Source: DATGKK01 sp035294725 (GTDB lineage: Bacteria; Actinomycetota; Acidimicrobiia; Acidimicrobiales; Bog-793). From it: 39,275 bases of DNA. Under the pieces are notes generated by a model, which saw only the letters and a list, made by a program, of their open reading frames with translations, did not search any database and was not told the DNA's origin. The DNA is taken from the NCBI GenBank assembly GCA_035294725.1, contig DATGKK010000034.1, forward strand, positions 1 through 39,275. Reading direction: 5' to 3'. Within the stretch, counting starts at the first letter, position 1; every line of letters begins with the position of its first letter. The translations under genes were made by a program, and so were the position numbers. Shown piece after piece: positions 1 to 6,626 of this stretch.

Positions 1-1
1 C

Positions 2-898
2 GAGGCGCTCGTGCGGGTGCGCTACCTGTCGATCGACCCCACCATCCGCACCTGGATGAACGACGCACCGGGCTACCTCCCTCCGATCGGGATCGGTGAG
101 GTGGTGCGCAGCGGCGGGATCGGCGAGGTGGTCCGTTCGAGAAGCGACCGGTACCGGGAGGGCGACCTCGTCGTCGGGATGGTGGGCTGGCAGGACCACG
201 CCCTCGCCGGACCCGGCTCGGGGATGCAGGCCCTCCCGCCCGGCGTCGACCCCCTCGCTGCCATCAACGTCTTCGGGGTCACGGGGATGACCGCCTGGTT
301 CGGGCTGCTCGAGGTGGGGACAATGCGGCCCGGCGACGTGGTCGTCGTGTCCGGCGCTGCCGGAGCGACGGGGTCCTCCGCCGCTCAGATCGCGAAGGCC
401 AAGGGGGCGGCCAAGGTGATCGGGATCGCCGGGGGCGGCGAGAAGTGCCGCTACCTCCTCGAGGAGCTCGGCCTCGACGCGGCGATCGACTACAAGTCCG
501 AGCGGGTGGCCGCCCGCCTCCGTGAGGAGGCGCCCGAGGGGGTCGACCTCTACTTCGACAACGTCGGAGGCGAGATCCTGAACGCCGTGCTCGGGAACCT
601 CGCCATGCGGGGCCGGGTCGTGCTGTGCGGGGCCATCTCGGCCTACAACGCCACGTCTCCCCCGCCGGGCCCGTCGAACTACGTGAGCCTCATCACCCGC
701 CGGGGACGGATGGAGGGCTTCATCATCCTCGACTACTCCGACCGCTTCCCCGAGGCGCAGGCCGGCATCCTCGCCCTCCTCTCCGAGGGCAGGCTCCGCC
801 ATGTCGAGCACGTGGTGGAGGGGCTCGAGCACGCGCCCGAAGCGCTCAACCTCCTGTTCACCGGCGGCAACACCGGCAAAGTGGTGGTCAAGCTCTGA
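2..898 (+). CDS. NADPH-dependent medium-chain oxidoreductase (CurA/PTGR-like), 5' end missing
   Basis: The frame is open from base 2, so the N-terminus lies outside the window; about 299 residues are visible, against roughly 330-340 for the family. The protein resembles zinc-free MDR enzymes of the prostaglandin reductase/CurA group, which reduce activated C=C bonds with NADPH. Visible marks are YLSIDPTIRTWM near the start, the tandem-looking GEVVRSGGIGEVVRS stretch typical of the group, the Rossmann turn VSGAAGATGS and the FDNVGGE motif. No zinc-binding cysteine cluster is present. It ends in TGATG, so its stop overlaps the start of the following hydrolase and the two are probably translationally coupled. 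The substrate cannot be told from sequence. Confidence 0.88.
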   Translation, partial: EALVRVRYLSIDPTIRTWMNDAPGYLPPIGIGEVVRSGGIGEVVRSRSDRYREGDLVVGMVGWQDHALAGPGSGMQALPPGVDPLAAINVFGVTGMTAWFGLLEVGTMRPGDVVVVSGAAGATGSSAAQIAKAKGAAKVIGIAGGGEKCRYLLEELGLDAAIDYKSERVAARLREEAPEGVDLYFDNVGGEILNAVLGNLAMRGRVVLCGAISAYNATSPPPGPSNYVSLITRRGRMEGFIILDYSDRFPEAQAGILALLSEGRLRHVEHVVEGLEHAPEALNLLFTGGNTGKVVVKL

Positions 899-1896
899 TG
901 GGGGCGGGCTCGGCCACCGCCCTCCGTCACGGCGAGGCCTCCTCCGGCGGCGTGAGGATCCACTACGTCGAGCAGGGTCCCGAGCACGGACCGGTCGTCC
1001 TCCTCGTGCACGGCTTCCCGGAGCTCGCCTTCTCCTGGCGCCACCAGCTCCCGGCGCTCGCCGGCGCCGGCTACCGGGCGGTCGCGCTCGACGTCCGGGG
1101 CTACGGCCGCTCGGGCAAGCCGCCGGCGATCGAGGCCTACCGCATGGTGTGCCACGTCGCCGACAACGTCGCTCTCGCCGCCCACCTCGGGGCCGAGCGG
1201 GTGGTCATCGTCGGGCACGACTGGGGCTCGCCCATCGCCTCGTCGAGCGTCCTGTTGCGGCCCGACCTCTTCGACGCCGTCGCCCTGCTGAGCGTGCCCT
1301 ACAACCCACCGCCGCGCCGGCGGCCGACCGAGGTCTTCGCCGAGATGGTCGGTCCCGAGCACGACTTCTACATCAACTACTTCCAGGAGCCGGGCAAGGT
1401 CGAGGGCGAGTCCGAGCAGGACCTGCGCCGCTGGCTCGCCGCCTTCTACTACGGCGCCGCCTATGAGGGAGCCTCGAGCGGCGCCGGGGCATCCCTCGGG
1501 GTCATCCCGAAAGGCGCCCGCATGGTCGACCGGCTCCCGGAGGCGCCGGCCGAGCTCGACTGGCTGCCGAGCGCCGACTTCGAGGTCTACGTCGCCGAGT
1601 TCGAGCGCACCGGGCTCCGGGGAGGGCTGAACCGCTACCGCAACATCGACCGGGACGCGGAGGACCTCGCCGCCTGGCGCGGCCGGCCCCTCGAGGTGCC
1701 GGCGCTGTTCATCGGCGGCGACCACGACGGGCCCACCCGCTGGGGCGCCGGCGCCATCGCCGACTTCCCCCGCACCCTCCCCCAGCTGCGCGGCAGCCAC
1801 ATCCTCGAGCGGTGCGGCCACTGGGTCCAGCAGGAGCAGCCTGAGGAGGTCAACCGGCTCCTGCTCGAATTCCTCGCTCAGGTGCGCCCCCTCTGA
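898..1896 (+). CDS. Alpha/beta hydrolase, epoxide hydrolase type
   Basis: A 332-residue protein of the soluble epoxide hydrolase group. The family uses an Asp nucleophile to attack epoxides, forms an ester intermediate and releases a diol. The oxyanion-hole HGFPE lies at residues 38-42, the nucleophile elbow GHDWGS has Asp108, a likely charge-relay acid is in GGDHDG, and the catalytic His is in RCGHWVQ. The cap region has the RGGLNRYRN stretch, whose Tyr probably polarises the epoxide. The ATG start shares one base with the stop of the upstream oxidoreductase; a longer in-frame extension exists but would overlap that gene. The substrate is unknown. A haloalkane dehalogenase is less likely because of the cap motif. 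Confidence 0.9.
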   Translation: MGAGSATALRHGEASSGGVRIHYVEQGPEHGPVVLLVHGFPELAFSWRHQLPALAGAGYRAVALDVRGYGRSGKPPAIEAYRMVCHVADNVALAAHLGAERVVIVGHDWGSPIASSSVLLRPDLFDAVALLSVPYNPPPRRRPTEVFAEMVGPEHDFYINYFQEPGKVEGESEQDLRRWLAAFYYGAAYEGASSGAGASLGVIPKGARMVDRLPEAPAELDWLPSADFEVYVAEFERTGLRGGLNRYRNIDRDAEDLAAWRGRPLEVPALFIGGDHDGPTRWGAGAIADFPRTLPQLRGSHILERCGHWVQQEQPEEVNRLLLEFLAQVRPL

Positions 1897-2112
1897 CGGC
1901 GCCGCCCGCATCGGGGACCTGCGCTGGCGTCGTGCTCGCTGCACCTCGGGGCTCGCTCTCCTCGTGCAGGCTCTCCTTTGCGGCCGCAGCGGTGCAGGAG
2001 AAGGTGGAGCGTGGCACCGCTTCAACAGCAGGGTCGCGGGCACCCAGCTCGGCCTGGCGTCGGTGCAAGGAGGAGGGGCGGGCGCGTTAGGGTGGCGGGA
2101 AGCAACACACGA
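1897..2112. other. Intergenic leader, no gene recognised
   Basis: This stretch separates the hydrolase from the TPP aptamer. No coding potential was recognised on either strand. It must hold the promoter of the thiamine-transport operon, but no convincing -35/-10 pair was found. Confidence 0.4.
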
Positions 2113-2203
2113 AGGACAGGGGAGCGCCACCGGCGCTGAGAGTGCGGCTGCGGCCGCAGACCCTCGAACCTGATCTGGGTAATGCCAGCGAAGGGAGTCA
2201 GCA
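2113..2203 (+). promoter_or_regulatory. TPP riboswitch (THI element)
   Basis: The conserved TPP aptamer signatures occur in the correct order. They are GGGGAGC at the 5' side, CTGAGAG in the pyrimidine-sensing arm, ACCCTCGAACCTGATCTGGG, and TAATGCCAGCG followed by AGGGAG. A GC-rich variable arm (GCGGCTGCGGCCGC) lies between them. The AGGGAG that closes the aptamer sits 7 bases before the ATG of the transporter gene, so it probably also serves as the ribosome-binding site. TPP binding would then block translation directly, without a separate terminator. The consensus match is very strong; the translational mechanism is inferred from the spacing. Confidence 0.95.
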
Positions 2204-2815
2204 ATGGTCACCACTGAGGTCCGCCGTCGCCGGCACCGCGCGCTCGTGCGGTGGCGCACCGTCGACATCGTCGTCGCCTCCGTCATCGCCGTCACCGGCG
2301 GAGTCGTCTTCTGGGCATGGGATCAGCTCTGGAACACGACCCAGGTGGCCTTCGCGGCCTTCCCCCCGGGCCAGGCCGTGATGTACGGCATCTGGCTCGC
2401 CCCCGGGCTCGTCGGCGCGCTCGTGATCCGCAGGCCGGGCGCCGCCTTGTACACCGAGCTCGTGGCCTCGATCGTGGAAGCCCTGCTCGGGAGCAGCTGG
2501 GGCCTGTCGGTGGTGCTCTACGGCCTCGCCCAGGGCCTCGCCCCCGAGATCGTCTTCGCCGCCTTTGCCTACCGGTCCTGGCGACTGCCGGTCGCCCTCC
2601 TCGGCGGCGCCGCCGCCGGCGCAGCCGCGGCCGGGCTCGACCTGCACTACTACTACGCCGCTTGGCAGACCGGCTGGAAGGTGAGCTACGTCGTGATCGT
2701 CGCTGCGAGCGCGATGCTCGTGGCGGGCCTGTGCGGCTGGTACCTGGTCCGGGCGCTCGCGAAGACCGGCGTGCTCCAGCCCTTCGCCTCGGGGCGCCGC
2801 TCCCCTTCCGTCTGA
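2204..2815 (+). CDS. ykoE: YkoE-type substrate-binding (S) component of an ECF thiamine/HMP transporter
   Basis: A 203-residue integral membrane protein with about five hydrophobic segments. It resembles YkoE, the substrate-capture subunit of the YkoEDC importer for thiamine or hydroxymethylpyrimidine. Features fitting the family are an early membrane segment followed by FWAWDQLW, a middle LGSSWGLSVVLYGLAQGLAPE stretch split over two helices, and a C-terminal helix pair. The ATG at 2204 is set by the riboswitch ending just upstream. The gene order E-D-C matches the Bacillus operon. Assignment to thiamine precursors rests on the TPP riboswitch plus family resemblance. Confidence 0.9.
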   Translation: MVTTEVRRRRHRALVRWRTVDIVVASVIAVTGGVVFWAWDQLWNTTQVAFAAFPPGQAVMYGIWLAPGLVGALVIRRPGAALYTELVASIVEALLGSSWGLSVVLYGLAQGLAPEIVFAAFAYRSWRLPVALLGGAAAGAAAAGLDLHYYYAAWQTGWKVSYVVIVAASAMLVAGLCGWYLVRALAKTGVLQPFASGRRSPSV

Positions 2816-2829
2816 CCTCGAGCGGCCCG

Positions 2830-4386
2830 GTGGCCCGCGCGATCGAGGCAGCCGGCTGGGGATGGCGCCACAGCGACCGGCGCCGCTTTGCCCTCCGCCA
2901 TCTCGACCTCACCGTCGAGGAGGGCGAGCGCGTCCTGCTCCTTGGTGCCTCCGGTGCCGGGAAGAGCACGCTGCTGAAGGCCCTTGCCGGGGTGCTGCGG
3001 GCGCCGGAGGCCGGTGACGAGGAGGGCGACCTCCTCGTCGGGGGCCACCCGGCCGGCGATCTGCCGGGCTACGCCGGGCTCGTGTTCCAGGACCCGTCGT
3101 CGGCGATCGTCATGGGTCGCCTCGGTGACGACGTCGCGTTCGGCATGGAGAACCGCGCCGTGCCGCTGGAGCGCATCTGGCCAAGGGTCCTCGAGGTGCT
3201 GGAGCTGGTCGGGCTCCGCTACCCCCTCGATCACCGCACCGACCGGCTCTCTGGAGGCGAGCAGCAGCGGCTCGCCATCGCCGGCCTCCTTGCCCTCTCG
3301 CCCCGCCTCTGGCTGCTCGACGAGCCGACGGCGAACCTCGATCCCGAGGGGGCCGCCATGGTGCGGGAGACGATCGCCGAGGTCGTGGGCCGCAGCAACG
3401 CGGCGATGCTGCTCGTCGAGCACCGGGTGACCGGCCTCGCCGAGCTGGTCGACCGGGTCGTCGTGCTCGAGCCGGCCGGCGGCGTCCTCGCCGACGGTCC
3501 GCCGGAAGAGATCTTCGGGCGGCTCGGGCCACGGCTGCGAGCCGAGGGGGTGTGGGTGCCCGGGCCGCGGCCGGCGCGCCTCGCGCCGCCTCGGGCGCCG
3601 GGCCGTGCCGTCGTCGCCGCCGAGCGGCTCTCGGTGGTCTATCCCGGCAGCGTGTCGCCGGCCCTCGACGCGGTCGACCTCGCCGCCCACGAGGGTCAGG
3701 TGCTCGCCGTCACGGGCAGCAACGGCTCGGGCAAGACGACCCTCGCCCTCGCCCTCGCCTCCCTGCTCGCCCCGACGAGCGGCGAGGTGAGGTTCCTCGG
3801 CGGCGCCGGACAGCCCGCCTCGGGCCCGGCGGCGCCTCGGAGCGCCGCCACCCTCCGGCCGGGTGCGAGGCCACCTTGTCCGGCGGCGCCGTACCCGACC
3901 TGGCCGGCCCGGGAGCTCGTCCGCCACGTCGGGACGGTCTTCCAGCAGCCCGAGCAGCAGTTCGTCACCTCCAGCGTGGCGGCCGAGCTCGCCGTCGGCC
4001 CCCGGCGCTGCGGCATGCCGGAGCCCGAGGTGGCCCGGCGGACGGCGGAGCTGCTCGAGCGGCTCGCCCTCACCCACCTCGCCGACGCGAACCCCTTCAC
4101 GCTGTCTGGTGGGGAGCAGCGGCGGCTCTCGGTGGCCACGGCGCTCGCAACCGACCCGGAGCTGCTCGTCCTCGACGAGCCGACGTTCGGGCAGGACGCC
4201 CGGGGTTGGGACGAGCTCGCCGCATTGCTCGCCGCACAACGGGACGCGGGCCGGGCCATCGTCACCGTCACCCACGATGGCGAGCTCGTCGCGGCGCTCG
4301 CCGACCGTGAGGCCAAGCTCGAGGGCGGACGGATCGCCGCCGCCTGCGCGCCCGGCGCCCCGGCCGAGGCGGCACCGGTCCCGTGA
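2830..4386 (+). CDS. ykoD: YkoD-type duplicated ABC ATPase of the ECF thiamine/HMP transporter
   Basis: A 518-residue protein with two complete ABC domains in one chain, as in YkoD, forming the energising module of the importer. Domain 1 has Walker A GASGAGKST, signature LSGGEQQR and Walker B LWLLDEPTANLD. Domain 2 has Walker A GSNGSGKTT, signature LSGGEQRR and LLVLDEPTFGQD. The second domain carries a Pro/Ala-rich insertion of about 30 residues between Walker A and the Q-loop FQQPEQQ. GTG at 2830 is the likely start because it follows the stop of ykoE by 14 bases; the frame stays open further upstream, but only as an overlap with ykoE. It overlaps ykoC by 4 bases (GTGA). Confidence 0.92.
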   Translation: MARAIEAAGWGWRHSDRRRFALRHLDLTVEEGERVLLLGASGAGKSTLLKALAGVLRAPEAGDEEGDLLVGGHPAGDLPGYAGLVFQDPSSAIVMGRLGDDVAFGMENRAVPLERIWPRVLEVLELVGLRYPLDHRTDRLSGGEQQRLAIAGLLALSPRLWLLDEPTANLDPEGAAMVRETIAEVVGRSNAAMLLVEHRVTGLAELVDRVVVLEPAGGVLADGPPEEIFGRLGPRLRAEGVWVPGPRPARLAPPRAPGRAVVAAERLSVVYPGSVSPALDAVDLAAHEGQVLAVTGSNGSGKTTLALALASLLAPTSGEVRFLGGAGQPASGPAAPRSAATLRPGARPPCPAAPYPTWPARELVRHVGTVFQQPEQQFVTSSVAAELAVGPRRCGMPEPEVARRTAELLERLALTHLADANPFTLSGGEQRRLSVATALATDPELLVLDEPTFGQDARGWDELAALLAAQRDAGRAIVTVTHDGELVAALADREAKLEGGRIAAACAPGAPAEAAPVP

Positions 4387-5132
4387 CCCTCGTGCTGGCG
4401 GCGCCGCTGGCTGCGGGGCGGCTCGGCCGCTTCAACCCCGCCGCGAAGCTCGCAGCAGCCGCCATCGTGATGGTCGGCCTCCTCGTCACGGCCGACCTCG
4501 TCACCGCCGGGATCGTGCTCGGCGCCGAGCTCGCCGCGCTCCCGCTCGCCCGGGTCCGGCCGGGCGAGCTGGCGCGGCGAGCATGGCCGCTCCCGGTCGC
4601 GGCGGCCGGGGTGGCCCTCGCCAACCTCGTCGCCTCCAGCGCGCCGGGCACGACGACGGCCGCCATCTCGATCCGCCTCATCGCGATCGCCCTGCCGGGC
4701 GTGCTCGTGTTCGCCTCGACCGACGCCGTCGACCTCGCCGACGCCCTCGTCCAGCAGGTGCGGGTGCCGCCGCGGTTCGCCTACGGCGCCCTCGCGGCCT
4801 TCCGCCTCCTCCCGATGCTCGCCGCCGAGTGGGAGACGATCGGACGGGCCCGGCGCGCCCGGGGGATCGACGCCGGCCGCTCGCCGCTGAGAGCGGCCGC
4901 CCTCTTCGGCTCCAGGGTCTACGCCCTCCTCGTCGCCGCCATCCGGACCGGAACCCGCCTCGCCGCCGCCATGGACGCCCGGGGCTTCGACTCGCGCTCG
5001 CCTCGCAGCTGCGCGCGGCGCCAGGTCGTGCGCGCCCATGACTGGCTCCTCGTCGCCGCCACCGCCGCCGTCGTGGCCGGGGCGAACTTGACGGCGGTCG
5101 CCGTCGGAGCGTGGCACCCGCTGCTGCTCTGA
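4383..5132 (+). CDS. ykoC: EcfT-type transmembrane (T) component, YkoC
   Basis: A 249-residue membrane protein, the coupling subunit that joins the ATPase to the S component. It begins at a GTG sharing four bases with the stop of ykoD. The family's Ala-Arg-Gly coupling motifs are visible as RRARGID and AMDARGFD in the cytoplasmic helices, preceded by hydrophobic helices and followed by one more helix (LLVAATAAVVAGANL). It completes the E-D-C operon and should share the TPP control of the first gene. The T-component assignment is secure; the substrate follows from the operon. Confidence 0.9.
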   Translation: MTLVLAAPLAAGRLGRFNPAAKLAAAAIVMVGLLVTADLVTAGIVLGAELAALPLARVRPGELARRAWPLPVAAAGVALANLVASSAPGTTTAAISIRLIAIALPGVLVFASTDAVDLADALVQQVRVPPRFAYGALAAFRLLPMLAAEWETIGRARRARGIDAGRSPLRAAALFGSRVYALLVAAIRTGTRLAAAMDARGFDSRSPRSCARRQVVRAHDWLLVAATAAVVAGANLTAVAVGAWHPLLL

Positions 5133-5146
5133 GCCCGGCAGCTCGA

Positions 5147-5182
5147 TCGGGCGCGCCCGACCCTGGCGGGGGCGGGCCCCGC
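5147..5182. terminator. Hairpin pair between convergent genes
   Basis: Two GC hairpins lie between the convergent ykoC and tetR genes. The first is the perfect 14-base palindrome TCGGGCGCGCCCGA (5147-5160). The second is GCGGGG-GCGGG-CCCCGC (5166-5182). Neither is followed by a clear T-run, so they are GC-type terminator candidates that could act in both directions. Confidence 0.5.
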
Positions 5183-5193
5183 TTGACCCGGCG

Positions 5194-5844
5194 TCAGGTG
5201 TCGGCGGCGCCCCGCTCGATCGAGTCGAGCAGGTACTGCAGCCCGGTGTTGAACTGCTGCCGTGAGGTCAGGCTGGCCAGGAAGTGGGCCGCGTCGTCGA
5301 GATCCTCCCCGGGCGGCCGCCACCCGGCCCGTCCGGCCTCGAGCGCGGCAAAGCCGATGGCGTAGGTCTGCAAGGCGCCGTAGGCGCGACGAGCGGCCCG
5401 CTCCGACAGGCCGGCCCCCCGGAGGGCCCTCAGCATGGCCTCCATGCGCTCCATGGCGGCCGGCGAGACCACCGGGTGCGTGAGGTAGACGTGGAGCGCG
5501 GCAGGCTGCTCGACGATGAGCGCCCGCAGCCGCTCGGTCGCCTCCGAGACGAACCTCCTCCAGTCCGACTCGGGCGCGCGGGGTCGCCACCGCTTGGTGA
5601 GCAGGCGGTCGACGACGTCGTCGAGGAGGTCGTCGCGGTCGCGCACGTGCCGGTAGAGCGACATCGGCGAAGCACCGAGCTCGGCGGCGAGACCCCGGAT
5701 TGTCATCGTCTCGTAATCGCCCCGCTCGACGATCCTCATCGCGGCGTCGACGATCTGCTTTCGCGACAAGGTGCCCCACGGCACGCGCCCCTGGCGGGCC
5801 GCTGCTCCCGGGCGACCTCGCGGCTGCGCCACTGCCTTCGTCAC
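5194..5844 (-). CDS. TetR/AcrR-family transcriptional regulator
   Basis: A 216-residue regulator. The N-terminal HTH lies around residues 25-75, with the recognition stretch TIRGLAAELGASPMSLYRHV typical of TetR proteins. The C-terminal two-thirds is helical and resembles the TetR_C ligand/dimer domain. The start is GTG at 5844. A TAGCAT -10-like hexamer (5851-5856, minus strand) lies six bases upstream, which would make the transcript leaderless. It sits tail to tail with the thiamine transporter and faces a gene-poor gap and then the MmpL region; TetR control of an exporter is common, but no operator proves it here. Confidence 0.9.
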   Translation of the reverse strand: MTKAVAQPRGRPGAAARQGRVPWGTLSRKQIVDAAMRIVERGDYETMTIRGLAAELGASPMSLYRHVRDRDDLLDDVVDRLLTKRWRPRAPESDWRRFVSEATERLRALIVEQPAALHVYLTHPVVSPAAMERMEAMLRALRGAGLSERAARRAYGALQTYAIGFAALEAGRAGWRPPGEDLDDAAHFLASLTSRQQFNTGLQYLLDSIERGAADT

Positions 5845-6349
5845 CCTCGCATGCTAAACCGGCGACCTGGCTGCGCACAGCGGGTCATGAGCGGTGGCCG
5901 GCTCGGCGGACCGCCTGCGGTGAGCGGCCGGCGAGGTGGGGGTGCTCGCCCGGCGTCACAGCTCCGGACGGGGAGCCGAGCCGCCTCGGGAGGACCAACG
6001 AGGCGCCACGCCAGCCTGCCTCGCCTGCGCACGACGACGCGTCGCAGGGCCCGCGCCTGCCGGAAGCCGCCGGCAGCCGTCGCGCCAGCGGAGAGGAACG
6101 GGCGACGGCGCACCCGCTGGCGTCACAGGGGGTGCGGCGACCCCGTGGCCGCCGAGGCAGGCGGCGACCACAGCCGGCGTGTCGCGAGGAGCAGCTGCTG
6201 CACCCTGAGCCCGATCGGCTCGACGACCGGCAGCTCGCTGTGGCCACACCTCGTCACCCTTCCGTGACACGTACATGTACGCTATCGGGTATCATTGTGA
6301 GGGAAAGCGGTTCGCAGGCGGCGCGGACCTTCGAGAAGGGAGGTCGGTG
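5845..6349. other. 505-base gap with a palindrome, no gene recognised
   Basis: No protein with recognisable features was found on either strand. The open frames here are low-complexity Arg/Pro/Ala translations of GC-rich DNA. The AT-richer end holds the perfect palindrome CGTACATGTACG (6270-6281) and a TATCAT hexamer (6290-6295), upstream of the small gene at 6350. It is probably that gene's promoter/operator and may also contain the tetR promoter at the left end. Confidence 0.4.
6270..6281. promoter_or_regulatory. 12-base perfect palindrome, candidate operator
   Basis: CGTACATGTACG is a perfect palindrome about 70 bases before the ATG of the small membrane protein, and next to a -10-like TATCAT. 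Such sites are typical of TetR-family or other dimeric repressors. The nearby TetR gene is a candidate partner, by inference only. Confidence 0.4.
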
Positions 6350-6604
6350 ATGGGTGTTGCGATCCTCGTGGCGGCCGGAACGATCACCGGCGTGCTGTTC
6401 ATCGCCTGCGCGTCCGGCGCCGTGGCGGCACTGTTCGCCGCAGCCACCGGTGGCTACCTTGCGCGTTGCCCCCGCTGCCACCGCGTCGGGCTCTGCTACC
6501 GCGGTGTGGTGCACGAGCGGGGCTGCCCGGTCCGCCAGCCCCACCATCTCGTCCATTTGCCGCTGCACATCCACGGGGTGCACGGGCTCGGCAGGTCCCA
6601 GTAG
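6350..6604 (+). CDS. Small membrane protein with Cys-rich (zinc-ribbon-like) tail
   Basis: An 84-residue protein of unknown function. An N-terminal hydrophobic segment of about 28 residues (VAILVAAGTITGVLFIACAS onward) is followed by LARCPRCHRVGLCYRG and then ERGCPVRQP. This gives a CxxC knuckle plus two more cysteines, which could bind zinc. The C-terminus is His-rich (HHLVHLPLHIHGVHG). ATG at 6350 has a GGGAGG ribosome-binding site 7 bases upstream; an upstream ATG at 6275 is in frame but lacks such a site. It converges on the MmpL gene. The membrane segment and Cys pattern are visible; metal binding is inferred. Confidence 0.7.
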   Translation: MGVAILVAAGTITGVLFIACASGAVAALFAAATGGYLARCPRCHRVGLCYRGVVHERGCPVRQPHHLVHLPLHIHGVHGLGRSQ

Positions 6605-6626
6605 CGGCCTGCCAGGCGAGCGCCGT

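Noticed and set aside
89..142. 27-base tandem repeat giving GIGEVVRSG twice in the oxidoreductase
   Set aside because: The family normally has this GEVxR-GG-VGxVVxS pattern, so the repeat is ordinary for the fold and not a recent duplication.
2251..2829. N-terminal extension of the YkoD ATPase
   Set aside because: It overlaps ykoE in another frame and is Arg-rich noise; GTG at 2830 fits the operon spacing.
2686..4275. 529-codon minus-strand open frame across ykoD
   Set aside because: Low-complexity antisense translation of a confident ABC ATPase gene.
5878..6260. Overlapping small open frames on both strands in the 505-base gap
   Set aside because: All are Arg/Pro/Ala-rich without ribosome-binding sites or motifs, typical of GC-rich non-coding DNA.
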